From: Kosakonia sp. BYX6
GTDB lineage: Bacteria; Pseudomonadota; Gammaproteobacteria; Enterobacterales; Enterobacteriaceae
Reading direction: 5' to 3'
NCBI RefSeq assembly: GCF_038449125.1
Contig: NZ_CP151800.1
Coordinates: 3,320,406 to 3,384,405, forward strand
Length of the DNA stretch: 64,000 bases
Positions 54,617 to 64,000 of this stretch are shown here, piece by piece. Numbering within the stretch: position 1 is the first letter of the stretch; the number at the start of each line of letters is the position of its first letter. A program made the translations under genes and the position numbers. The notes under the pieces were generated by a model that had not been told where the DNA came from, made no database searches, and saw only the letters and a list, made by a program, of their open reading frames with translations.

Positions 54617-57600
54617 CTATCCAACACTTCCCCTAATACCGGCCCAATCCGCTCGAACGCCTGCGGCGAGATGATGTCGACGTGAGCGCAATCCTGGCGA
54701 TAAACCTCCAGTTCGCGTACCCACGGCGCCCATGCTTGCTGTGGATCGGTGCCCGCCGGTAATGTGCGCTCGGCGACAAACAGCGTCGCTTTGCCGTCAA
54801 ACGGCAGGCTGTGCGCGGTGGTCAGCAAACGTACCGCGTCGGCATAATTGCCCTCAATAACCGAAAACAGCTCGCCGGAAGCTTGCCCCTGCTGGGCTGC
54901 AAGAAACGCCTGGCGTTCGCGTTCGATCTCCGCCAGCACTTCGGGATCAAGTCCGTTGGCCTCTTTCTCCGCCCAGTTTTGCGTCTCCGGCGGCCAGGTA
55001 TCCAGCAAGCCGAGGAACGCGACTTCTTCGCCGCGCTGGCGCAAACGCGCGGCAATGCCTTGCGCCAGCGTGCCGCCCAGGGAATATCCAAACAGGTAAT
55101 ACGGCCCGTACGGCTGCTGCGCCAATAGTGTGGCAAGATGCTGCTCGCAGGCCTCATCCAGCGTGGCGGCCTGTTGCAGCGGCCCGTTGGGTCGCGGCGA
55201 CTGAATACCAATAATCGACCAGCGCGGCGCAAGGTAACGCGCCAGCACGCTAAACTGCCAGGCGAAACCAGACGCCGGATGGAAGCAGAACAGCGTCGGC
55301 CCGTCGCTTTCGCGCAGCGGCAGCACGGTTTCCAGCCCCAGCCCGGCCTGATCGATTGACAAGGGTTGATCGAGCAGCGCCGCCAGTTTTTCTACCGTCG
55401 AAGCGACCATGATTTGCCCCGGCGTCACCGGCCGTTCGCACGTGCGGCTGAGCTGTGCCGCCAGGCGCATCGCCAGCAGCGAATGGCCGCCGAGGGCGAA
55501 GAAATCAGCCTGTGCGTCATTCACTTCACAACCGAGTAACGCCGCAAACGCCTGCGCCACCTGGCTTTCCATGCCTTCATTCAGCGGGCGACCACCTTTT
55601 GTCACTGTCAATTCCGGTAACGGCAGCGCTTTGCGATCGAGCTTGCCGTTGGCGCTCAGTGGCAATGCGCTTAATTGCAGCAGCAAAACCGGCACCATAT
55701 GCGGCGGCAGTTGCGCGCGCAGTTGTTCCTGTAACGCGGCGGTGTCGAGCGGTAAACCGGATTCGGAAACCACATACCCCACTAATTGACGCGCATCGCC
55801 GCCGCTCGCCGCCGCCTGGTTGAACACGCAGGCCACCGCCACCGCCTGCGCGACATCCGGCAAGGTCAGCATCGCGCGATCAATTTCGCCCAGTTCGATG
55901 CGCTGACCGCGAATTTTCAGCTGATCGTCGCTGCGCCCTAAATATTCCACCGCGCCATTGTCCAGCCAGCGTGCCACATCGCCGGTGCGGTACATCCGCT
56001 CACCAGGCGCAAACGGATCGGCGATAAAGCGGCTGGCGGTGAGATCGGGGCGCCCCAGGTAACCCTGCGCCAGTTGAATGCCAGTCAGGTAAAGATCGCC
56101 CGCCACGCCAAACGGCACCGGGCGCATCATCGCGTCGAGAATGCGCAACCCGGTGTTCCAGACCGGGTAGCCAATTGGCACGCTGTTGCCGCGCACTTGC
56201 GCCAGCGCGTCGCCGTGCGCCGGATACCAGCTCACATCGACCGCCGCTTCCGTCGGGCCATATAAATTATGCAACGCCACGCCGGTCAGTTGCTGCCATT
56301 CGCGGCACAGATCGGCGGGCAATGCTTCGCCGCTACAGAACACCTGTTTTAGCGAGCGGCAGCTTTTTTGCGCGCTTTCCGGCGTCAAAGAGGCGACAAA
56401 CGCCGCCAGCATCGACGGCACAAAGTGCGTGGTTGTCACGCCAGTTTGGGCGAAGAACTCCTGCAACGCCTGTGGATCGCGGTGCGCGTCCGGCTCGGCC
56501 ATCACCAGGCTCGCGCCCGCGATAAACGGCCACCAAAACTCCCACACCGACACATCAAAACTGCACGGCGTTTTCTGCGCCACCACATCCTGTGCGCTCA
56601 GCGGGTAACGCTCTTGCATCCACAGCAGGCGGTTGACGATGGCGGTTTGCCCGACCATCACCCCTTTCGGTCGCCCGGTGGAACCGGAGGTGAAAATGAT
56701 GTACGCCGTCTGCTCAGGGCGCGCAAGGTTGAGCGGCTCGCTACTGGTGCTTTCCAGCGGCGACGCGTAACAGAAGTGCGCCAGTCCTGGAATATCGCTG
56801 AACCGGGCAAGTTGATCCTCGGAAGTGATCAATAAGCGCGGTTTTGCATCTTCCAGCATCATGCGCAGCCGATCGTCCGGGTAACCGGTATCAAGCGGCA
56901 ACCAGGCGGCGCCCGCTTCAACAATGCCGTGCAGCGCCAGAGTCAGGAACACTGAACGCGGCAGCGCCACCGCCACGCTGTCGCCAGGCTTAACGCCCAA
57001 TTCACGCAGCCGGTTCGCCAGCGCGATCACCTGCTCGCGCATTTCCCGGTAGGTAAATTGCCAGCGGGCATCGGCCAGCGCCGGAGCATCCGGGGTTTTC
57101 ACGGCTTGTTTCGCCACCAGCTCGCTCAGGGTGGTGGTCGGCAGCATCATGCCGGTATCGTTAATTTCCGAGAGCTTCTGCGCTTCCTGCGCGGAGAGGA
57201 GTTCGGCATCGCCACAGCGCAGCGTCGGATTTTCGCCAAACTGCTGCAACAGTTGTGCGAGGCGCGCGACATGCGCCGTCAACGTCTGTTCGTCATAGCG
57301 GCTGCGATTCGCCAGCACTTCCAGCGACAGCCCGCCCTCTTCATCCGGGAAAATGGCGATTTCCAGGTCGTTGACCGGCCCGGTGGCTAAGGTGTGCGTG
57401 GTACCGTTGATGCCGTCAACATCCAGCAGGTAATCAAACATTTTGACGTTCAGCACCGGGCCAAACAGCGGTTCATCCCCCGCGGCTCGCCCGGCGTTGC
57501 GCACAATTTGTTCTGCGTCGTAGCGCTGATGGCGGCGCATCGCTTTCAGGGATGCCGCCAGTTGGCTGGCCAGCGCGGGCAGTGTTTGGCCGCCATCAAG

Positions 57601-58497
57601 ATGAATGCCCAGCGGCAGCACGTTCAGCACCGGGCCCGTCGCCGTTAACGCCGCCGACCCCATGCGGCGCATAAAGATAAACCCGGCGGCGTAATCCGTG
57701 CGCCCGCACAGCCGCCCCAGCCACAGCGCCACCAGCGCGAGCGCCAGATCGGCAGGCGTGTTTTGCGCCATCGCCTGGGTTAAGCGGCGAAACGCCGACG
57801 TTTCCAACGCGACATTGAGACGCAAAATATCCGTGGTGGCAGCGCGGCCTGGCAAGGGCGTGGCGGAAAGCGACACCGGTGGCGGCAATGCACTGCGCTG
57901 TTTTGCCCAAAACGCACTGTCGCGCTGCCAGGCTTCGCTGTCGCGGTAGCGTTGATACTCTTCCACCACCTCGGCAAAAGGCGTAAATGGGGATGATGGC
58001 GTCGCTTCGCCGCGTCGCCAGGCGCTATAAATGGCGGCGATCTGGCGGGTAATGGCCGGGAAACTGAAGCCATCCACCAGCAAATGGTGATAACGCTGAT
58101 ACCAGTACCAGCGCTGTTTGCCAACGCGCAAAAGGTGATGATGAACCAACGGTTTGCCGCTCTCCACGCGTAGGTTTTGCGCCAGATCGGCCTGCATAAT
58201 GCGCAACGCGGCGCTGTGCGCATCAACGTTATCGCTCAAATCGGTGATATGCACAGGAGCAAACGTCTGCGACTCATCCACCCATTGCCAAACTTCACCG
58301 TTATCTTCCACAAAGCGCATACGCAACGTATCGGCCTGCGACATACCGGTGACAATCGCCTGCGCCAGCAGCGCGGCATCGATATCACCGTTCAGTTCAA
58401 CGTAATGCGCCACGCTCCAGGCGTTGGGCAGCGTCGAGAGTTTTTCCGCCATCCAGATCCCCGGCTGAGCGGCGACCAAAGGTAAACGTTGGGTCAT
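54613..58497 (-). CDS. entF: Enterobactin synthase EntF (nonribosomal peptide synthetase)
   Basis: 1294 residues in C-A-T-TE order. Condensation domain with HHLLVDG (137-143); adenylation domain for serine with YIIFTSGSTGRPKGV and YRTGDVARW; thiolation domain with phosphopantetheine Ser in FFALGGHSLLAMRL (about residue 1005); thioesterase with nucleophile in FGYSLGGTL, which trimerises and cyclises dihydroxybenzoyl-serine. The start MTQRLPLVAAQPGIWMAEKL has AGGAG upstream; 24 further in-frame codons before it are discarded. Follows ybdZ by 11 bp. Confidence 0.97.
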   Translation of the reverse strand: MTQRLPLVAAQPGIWMAEKLSTLPNAWSVAHYVELNGDIDAALLAQAIVTGMSQADTLRMRFVEDNGEVWQWVDESQTFAPVHITDLSDNVDAHSAALRIMQADLAQNLRVESGKPLVHHHLLRVGKQRWYWYQRYHHLLVDGFSFPAITRQIAAIYSAWRRGEATPSSPFTPFAEVVEEYQRYRDSEAWQRDSAFWAKQRSALPPPVSLSATPLPGRAATTDILRLNVALETSAFRRLTQAMAQNTPADLALALVALWLGRLCGRTDYAAGFIFMRRMGSAALTATGPVLNVLPLGIHLDGGQTLPALASQLAASLKAMRRHQRYDAEQIVRNAGRAAGDEPLFGPVLNVKMFDYLLDVDGINGTTHTLATGPVNDLEIAIFPDEEGGLSLEVLANRSRYDEQTLTAHVARLAQLLQQFGENPTLRCGDAELLSAQEAQKLSEINDTGMMLPTTTLSELVAKQAVKTPDAPALADARWQFTYREMREQVIALANRLRELGVKPGDSVAVALPRSVFLTLALHGIVEAGAAWLPLDTGYPDDRLRMMLEDAKPRLLITSEDQLARFSDIPGLAHFCYASPLESTSSEPLNLARPEQTAYIIFTSGSTGRPKGVMVGQTAIVNRLLWMQERYPLSAQDVVAQKTPCSFDVSVWEFWWPFIAGASLVMAEPDAHRDPQALQEFFAQTGVTTTHFVPSMLAAFVASLTPESAQKSCRSLKQVFCSGEALPADLCREWQQLTGVALHNLYGPTEAAVDVSWYPAHGDALAQVRGNSVPIGYPVWNTGLRILDAMMRPVPFGVAGDLYLTGIQLAQGYLGRPDLTASRFIADPFAPGERMYRTGDVARWLDNGAVEYLGRSDDQLKIRGQRIELGEIDRAMLTLPDVAQAVAVACVFNQAAASGGDARQLVGYVVSESGLPLDTAALQEQLRAQLPPHMVPVLLLQLSALPLSANGKLDRKALPLPELTVTKGGRPLNEGMESQVAQAFAALLGCEVNDAQADFFALGGHSLLAMRLAAQLSRTCERPVTPGQIMVASTVEKLAALLDQPLSIDQAGLGLETVLPLRESDGPTLFCFHPASGFAWQFSVLARYLAPRWSIIGIQSPRPNGPLQQAATLDEACEQHLATLLAQQPYGPYYLFGYSLGGTLAQGIAARLRQRGEEVAFLGLLDTWPPETQNWAEKEANGLDPEVLAEIERERQAFLAAQQGQASGELFSVIEGNYADAVRLLTTAHSLPFDGKATLFVAERTLPAGTDPQQAWAPWVRELEVYRQDCAHVDIISPQAFERIGPVLGEVLDR

Positions 58498-58508
58498 TTG
58501 CCGCTCCT

Positions 58509-58712
58509 TTATTTCGCGTAGTGCGCCGGGGTTAATGTCTGCCAGTGCGCCGCCAGCCAGGCGTTGCAATCGACTTGCAGCTGCGGTTCACACAGCACGT
58601 TCCAGCCAGCGGGCAGCGCGCACTGCGCGGGCCACAAACTGAACTGTTGCTGCATATTTTGCAGAATATAAAACCGCCCTTGCGGGTTATCGAAGGGGTT
58701 GGTGAACTCCAT
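58509..58712 (-). CDS. ybdZ: MbtH-like protein YbdZ
   Basis: 67-residue MbtH-family partner that binds and activates the EntF adenylation domain. Conserved core: NPFDNPQGRFYILQN, FSLWP, LPAGWNV and the W-x3-HW ending (WLAAHWQTLTP). Lies between fes and entF, its usual place. Confidence 0.96.
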   Translation of the reverse strand: MEFTNPFDNPQGRFYILQNMQQQFSLWPAQCALPAGWNVLCEPQLQVDCNAWLAAHWQTLTPAHYAK

Positions 58713-58737
58713 AAAAACTCCTGTCGTGGAAAGGCGC

Positions 58738-59943
58738 TTAGCGGGCCAGCGACTGCCAGAGGGTAATTAACCCGGAGGTCAGCCCGCCGCGCCAGCAAAG
58801 CGCATCATGTCCGCCGTCAACCTGACGCCAGAAAACCGACTGCTGTGCACGCTGTAGCAAAGGAAAAAGCACCTGATTAGCGCGAAAAATCACCGGCTCG
58901 CGAACGCCGGCTTCCAGCACGATGCGCAGCCCCTGTGGGTTCAGTTCACCCTTTTTGAGTTGTTCAATGATGAGGCCGTCTTGATCGCCGCCGCGATGCG
59001 GCCACCAGTAAGATCCGGACTGGCTCAGTACGCAGCCAAACCGCTGCGGCCAGTGCAACCCGGCATACAGCGCGGAAAGCCCGCCAAAACTCTGCCCGGC
59101 GACGACAGTGCGATCGGCTTGATCGCTAAAAGGCGCAAGCGCACGCACCTGCGGTAATAATTCTTCCTGCAACGCCAGCCAAAAATCGGCGTTGCAGGGC
59201 AACTCCTGGCCGCGATGGACGTTATCAATCACATCGATCAAGAGATACACGGCGTCCGGCAATTGTCCGGCTTGTGTTAGCGCCGCCAGCGCGGGCCAGA
59301 CGGGCATGCTTTTCGCCCAAAACTGGCCGTCCAGCAAAATCGCCAGTGGGCGCTCGGCGCTGTGGCTTTCACCGGTGGTATAGATCCAGACGCGCCGCGT
59401 GTTGTTCAGCCGCTGGCTACGCCAGTGCAGGACTTGCGGTTCATTAAAGGCGGCTTCAGATTCGCGCCAGCCGGGTTGCAGCGGCGCGTCGGGCATTTCC
59501 AGCGCCGAAACCGGGTGACCGCGCCCGCCGCGCCAGCTTTGCGGATTAAGCGGGTCGGCAATGGCGTGCGCTAATAATTTGCGCCAGCCTTCGCGCAGCG
59601 CGGTGCGATCCGGCGGCGTGGTCGCGAAAACGTCAGGCGAAAAATCGGCGTGGTTTTCAGAAGGAATCAGGCAATAACTGCCGCGCCAGCCCGCTTCAAT
59701 CTGCGTTTTCCAGCACCAGACATCGGTTCCGGCAATACGTTCGAGGGATTGCGGCTGTGCTTTTTGATGGTGATCGGTAACACCAGTGATATAAATCCAC
59801 ACCCGGCGCACGCGTGAGGTTTGTTCTGTGCCTGCGGGATCGCGCCACCAGAAGGTAACTTCATAATGACCTTGCACTTTTTTGACCCACTCCGGTCCCT
59901 GTTTCGACTCCCACCAGGCATCACTTCCCGTTATTGACGTCAC
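58738..59943 (-). CDS. fes: Enterochelin esterase Fes
   Basis: Cytosolic alpha/beta hydrolase that cuts the lactone of ferric enterobactin so iron can be released. 401 residues, GTG start with GAGG 8 nt upstream. N-terminal lid/immunoglobulin-like domain, then the esterase-D-like hydrolase: nucleophile in VVAGQSFGGLSALYAG and catalytic His in GGHDALCWRGGL. First gene of fes-ybdZ-entF; divergent from fepA across a Fur-type region. Confidence 0.95.
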   Translation of the reverse strand: MTSITGSDAWWESKQGPEWVKKVQGHYEVTFWWRDPAGTEQTSRVRRVWIYITGVTDHHQKAQPQSLERIAGTDVWCWKTQIEAGWRGSYCLIPSENHADFSPDVFATTPPDRTALREGWRKLLAHAIADPLNPQSWRGGRGHPVSALEMPDAPLQPGWRESEAAFNEPQVLHWRSQRLNNTRRVWIYTTGESHSAERPLAILLDGQFWAKSMPVWPALAALTQAGQLPDAVYLLIDVIDNVHRGQELPCNADFWLALQEELLPQVRALAPFSDQADRTVVAGQSFGGLSALYAGLHWPQRFGCVLSQSGSYWWPHRGGDQDGLIIEQLKKGELNPQGLRIVLEAGVREPVIFRANQVLFPLLQRAQQSVFWRQVDGGHDALCWRGGLTSGLITLWQSLAR

Positions 59944-60008
59944 GGCTTTAACCTCACCTATGCTGTGGAAACTTTTGCTTGCAGATCAAAATATATCGAT
60001 AATATTAT

Positions 60009-60023
60009 TGATAACTATTCTTA
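60009..60023. promoter_or_regulatory. Fur-type site between fes and fepA
   Basis: TGATAACTATTCTTA matches 11 of 14 positions of the 7-1-7 Fur motif. The surrounding DNA (ATTGATAACTATT ... TTTGCAATAGCGTATTGG) resembles the E. coli fes-fepA control region, where Fur binds. Confidence 0.7.
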
Positions 60024-60196
60024 TTTGCAATAGCGTATTGGCGCGCTGTGGGAAGCGCGTCTTTCATAAAAATGGCCACCGTGGGCGAATTTTCTCAAGG
60101 CAGAGTCGCTCGCCGCGAGCTGGCTTCATCATGCTGTTTCCTCTCCCCTGGGAAAGGATAGCGTCGGGGATACGGCAAAGAAAAGCAGGTAACATA

Positions 60197-62458
60197 ATGA
60201 ATAACAAGATTAAATCCCTGGCCTTATTGGTCAATATGGGGATCTACGGTGCTGCGTTGCCCGCCGCTGCGGCAGACAACACGGCCAGCGACACCACCGC
60301 TCAAACCAATGAAGACACCATCGTCGTCACCGCAGCACAACAAAACTTACAGGCGCCTGGCGTATCGACTATTACCGCGGATGAAATTCGCAAAAATCCG
60401 CCGTCGCGCGACGTGTCTGAAATCATCCGCACCATGCCAGGGGTTAACTTAACCGGTAACGCCACCAGCGGCCAGCGCGGTAACAACCGCCAGATCGACA
60501 TTCGCGGTATGGGGCCGGAAAACACCCTGATTCTGATCGACGGTAAACCGGTTACCAGCCGTAACTCCGTGCGTCTGGGCTGGCGCGGCGAGCGTGACAG
60601 CCGTGGCGATACCAGTTGGGTACCGCCAGAAATGATCGAGCGCATCGAAGTGATTCGTGGCCCAGCGGCCGTGCGTTACGGTAACGGCGCGGCGGGCGGC
60701 GTGGTGAATATCATCACCAAAAAAGACGGCGCCAACGAATGGCACGGTTCCTGGAACACCTATTTCAACGCCCCGGAGCACAAAGCCGAAGGCGCAACCA
60801 AGCGTACCGATTTCAGCCTGAGCGGCCCGCTGGGCGGCGATGTTAGCTTCCGTCTGTACGGCAATCTGGCAAAAACCCAGGCCGACGCGTGGGACATCAA
60901 CCAGGATCACCAGTCTGAACGTACCGGTATCTATTCCAACACCATGGCGGCCGGTCGCGAAGGGTCGATCAATAAAGACATTAACGGCGTGGTGCGCTGG
61001 GACTTTGCGCCACTGCAATCGCTGGAGTTCCAGGCGGGTTACAGCCGCCAGGGTAACCTCTACGCGGGCGATACGCAAAACACCAACAACGACAGCAGCA
61101 CCAATAACTATGTGCGAGAGAACTACGGCAAAGAGACCAACCGCCTCTATCGCCAGAATTACTCTGTCACCTGGAATGGCGGCTGGGATAACGGCGTAAC
61201 GACCAGCAACTGGATCCAGTACGAGCACACGCGCAACTCGCGTCTCGGCGAAGGCCTGGCGGGCGGTCTGGAAGGTCTGTTCAACAGCAATAAATTTACC
61301 GATATCGACCTTTCCGACATCATGCTGCACAACGAAGTGAACCTGCCGCTGGATCTGCTGGTGAACCAGACCCTGACGCTGGGCACCGAATGGAACCAGC
61401 AGCGTATGAAAGATCTGGCGTCCAACACCCAGGCTTTCCAGGGCGGCGCGATTGACGGCGTAAGCAGCACCAACCGCAGCCCTTATTCCAGCGCGGATAT
61501 CTACTCGGTGTTTGCCGAAGACAACATGGAGCTGACCGACAGCACCATGCTGACCCCGGCGCTGCGTTTTGACCATCACACCATTGTTGGTGACAACTGG
61601 AGTCCGTCACTGAACCTGTCTCAGGGGCTTGGCGATGATTTCACCCTGAAAATGGGCATTGGCCGCGCCTATAAAGCGCCGAGCCTGTACCAGACTAACC
61701 CGAACTACATTCTCTACAGTAAGGGTCAGGGCTGCTACGCCAGCGGCACCGGCGTGGGTTGCTACATGATGGGTAACGACGACCTGAAAGCCGAAACCAG
61801 CATCAACAAAGAGATTGGGCTGGAGTTCAAACATGAAGGTTGGCTGGCCGGAATCACCTGGTTCCGCAACGATTACCGCAACAAAATTGAAGCGGGTTAT
61901 TCACCGCTGAGCCAGACCTCGACCGGTTCAACCAAAACGGACATCTACCAGTGGGAAAACGTGCCGAAAGCGGTGGTTGAAGGCCTGGAAGGCACGTTGA
62001 ATGTTCCGGTTAGCGAAACCGTGGCCTGGAGCAACAACTTCACCTATATGCTGCAAAGCAAAAACAAAGAGACCGGCGAACGTCTGTCGATCATCCCGGA
62101 ATACACGCTGAACTCAACCCTGAGCTGGCAAGTGCTGCAAGACGTTTCTGTGCAGTCGACCTTCACCTGGTACGGCAAACAGCAACCGAAAAAGTATGAC
62201 TACCAGGGCAACCGCGTGACGGGTTCTGCCACCAATGAAGTCAGCCCGTATAGCATCATCGGCCTGAGCGGCACCTGGGATGTGACCAAAAACGTCAGCC
62301 TGACCGGCGGCGTCGACAACCTGCTCGACAAACGCCACTGGCGCGCGGGTAATGCCCAAAGCACCGGCGGCACCACCGGTTACATGTACGGTGCTGGCGC
62401 AGAAACCTATAACGAATCGGGTCGCACCTGGTACATGAGTGTGAACACCCATTTCTAA
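60197..62458 (+). CDS. fepA: TonB-dependent ferric enterobactin receptor FepA
   Basis: Outer-membrane gated barrel for ferric enterobactin (and colicin B/D in E. coli). 753 residues from MNNKIKSLALLVNMGIYG; the frame is open 105 codons further upstream but that is promoter DNA. Signal peptide ends in PAAAA/DN; TonB box DTIVVTA; plug domain with GVSTITADEIRKNP and RGNNRQIDIRGMGPENTLILIDGKPV; barrel ending in the C-terminal Phe (YMSVNTHF). Its neighbour is not entD, unlike E. coli. Confidence 0.97.
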   Translation: MNNKIKSLALLVNMGIYGAALPAAAADNTASDTTAQTNEDTIVVTAAQQNLQAPGVSTITADEIRKNPPSRDVSEIIRTMPGVNLTGNATSGQRGNNRQIDIRGMGPENTLILIDGKPVTSRNSVRLGWRGERDSRGDTSWVPPEMIERIEVIRGPAAVRYGNGAAGGVVNIITKKDGANEWHGSWNTYFNAPEHKAEGATKRTDFSLSGPLGGDVSFRLYGNLAKTQADAWDINQDHQSERTGIYSNTMAAGREGSINKDINGVVRWDFAPLQSLEFQAGYSRQGNLYAGDTQNTNNDSSTNNYVRENYGKETNRLYRQNYSVTWNGGWDNGVTTSNWIQYEHTRNSRLGEGLAGGLEGLFNSNKFTDIDLSDIMLHNEVNLPLDLLVNQTLTLGTEWNQQRMKDLASNTQAFQGGAIDGVSSTNRSPYSSADIYSVFAEDNMELTDSTMLTPALRFDHHTIVGDNWSPSLNLSQGLGDDFTLKMGIGRAYKAPSLYQTNPNYILYSKGQGCYASGTGVGCYMMGNDDLKAETSINKEIGLEFKHEGWLAGITWFRNDYRNKIEAGYSPLSQTSTGSTKTDIYQWENVPKAVVEGLEGTLNVPVSETVAWSNNFTYMLQSKNKETGERLSIIPEYTLNSTLSWQVLQDVSVQSTFTWYGKQQPKKYDYQGNRVTGSATNEVSPYSIIGLSGTWDVTKNVSLTGGVDNLLDKRHWRAGNAQSTGGTTGYMYGAGAETYNESGRTWYMSVNTHF

Positions 62459-62467
62459 GTCGCACCT

Positions 62468-62497
62468 GCCCTCTCCCGTTTGGGAGAGGGCCTTTTT
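62468..62497 (+). terminator. Terminator of fepA
   Basis: Perfect 10-bp stem GCCCTCTCCC / GGGAGAGGGC with loop GTTT and a run of five T. Confidence 0.93.
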
Positions 62498-62671
62498 ATG
62501 CATTACCCGCACCGCAACCCCTACCCTGCCTCGATTTCTATCCCCATTGCCGAACGCGCTGATCCACTATCGTTAGCGTGCGGATCGTGATCCTTTTCTC
62601 CTTTTAAGAAATTAGCTGCGCAAATCGTAGACAGCCTGCCGCTGCCGACTTATGGTTACCGTGAATAATAA

Positions 62672-63649
<978 letters not shown>

Positions 63650-63661
63650 CGCGGAGGCGCT

Positions 63662-64000
63662 ATGTGGTCAAAACAATGGGGTAACGTGTGCATGGGATGC
63701 GTTGCCCTGTTGCTTACGGCCTGCACCGTGGTGGATCTGGATGAAAATGGTAAACCGATTATGCCTGTCGATCCGAATGCCAAAGCCAGTTTCGACAACC
63801 AGACCCCACAGCAGATCGCGCAACAAACCTGGCAGCCGCGCGTTATCGACGCCGCGAATCAACATGCGCTGGACAGCAACGCGCTCGCCAAACTTCTGAA
63901 AACCCCCACCGCCACGCCGCAAAGCGTGTTTGTCAGACTCACCAGCCCGGTTGAACGTGTTGATTCCAGCAACGCGCGCGAACAGCAACTGGTGATAAAC
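63662..64000 (+). CDS. DUF2291 lipoprotein, N-terminal part (cut by window end)
   Basis: Open from the ATG at 63662 to the last base, 113 codons with no stop. GGAGG is 6 nt upstream and the gene starts 12 bp after the binding-protein stop. Lipobox LLTAC makes C21 the lipidated residue, followed by the DUF2291-like TVVDLDENGKPIMPVDPNAK and QQIAQQTWQPRVIDAA. Such lipoproteins are found in operons for ribose/xylitol-type ABC transporters; their job is not established. Confidence 0.82.
   Translation, partial: MWSKQWGNVCMGCVALLLTACTVVDLDENGKPIMPVDPNAKASFDNQTPQQIAQQTWQPRVIDAANQHALDSNALAKLLKTPTATPQSVFVRLTSPVERVDSSNAREQQLVIN

Noticed and set aside
60449-61579. 376-codon minus-strand frame opposite fepA
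   Set aside because: Shadow of the receptor gene; low-complexity Val/Ala/Arg/Gln composition and no start signal.

Overview
The window is a continuous stretch of enterobacterial chromosome. Gene content, protein sequences and REP repeats all resemble Escherichia coli, but the mtn methionine-salvage genes and several inserted blocks point to the Enterobacter/Kosakonia/Klebsiella side of the Enterobacteriaceae. The backbone follows the E. coli order ybeF-lipA-tatE-ybeM-crcB-cspE-pagP ... dcuC-rna-rnk-uspG-ahpF-ahpC-dsbG-ybdL ... ybdH(hcxA) ... ybdD-cstA-entHABEC-fepB-entS-fepDGC-entF-ybdZ-fes-fepA. No tRNA, rRNA, CRISPR array, integrase or transposase is visible.

Region by region. 1-4.3 kb: housekeeping block (lipoyl synthase, TatE, amidase, fluoride channel, cold-shock protein, PagP). 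4.4-11.1 kb: an inserted copper/silver efflux operon read on the minus strand: a Cys/His/Met-rich small protein, CusF, a TolC-type outer-membrane factor, CusB carrying an extra CusF domain, and CusA. 11.4-18.4 kb: dcuC (with an FNR box), rna, rnk, uspG, ahpFC, dsbG. 18.4-40.2 kb: in place of the close ybdL-ybdH neighbourhood of E. coli lies about 20 kb of accessory DNA. It starts with ybdL divergent from mtnBCD across a MetJ operator and ends with mtnA divergent from mtnK across a second MetJ operator, followed by a sugar-type ABC transporter with an LVIVD-repeat protein. Between the two mtn loci sit a sigma-28-driven chemoreceptor, a lysozyme-type effector with a periplasmic LprI-like partner, a broken beta-barrel gene, a DUF2231/sorbosone-dehydrogenase pair, a Fur-boxed iron ABC transporter lacking a binding protein, and several unrecognised small genes.

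40.4-62.5 kb: a TetR/SDR pair with a visible operator, ybdD-cstA, then the complete enterobactin locus with Fur boxes at its divergent promoters; entD and fepE are absent from their usual places. 62.7-64 kb: start of a ribose-type sugar uptake operon (binding protein and DUF2291 lipoprotein, cut by the window end), preceded by an 18-bp perfect palindrome.

How the parts work together: ent/fep genes make, export, import and hydrolyse enterobactin under Fur; mtnA, K, B, C, D and ybdL together recycle methylthioribose to methionine under MetJ; Cus proteins move Cu(I)/Ag(I) out of the periplasm; ahpC/F and dsbG handle peroxide and disulfide stress. The most interesting accessory item is the overlapping effector-immunity-like pair at 24.2-25.6 kb.
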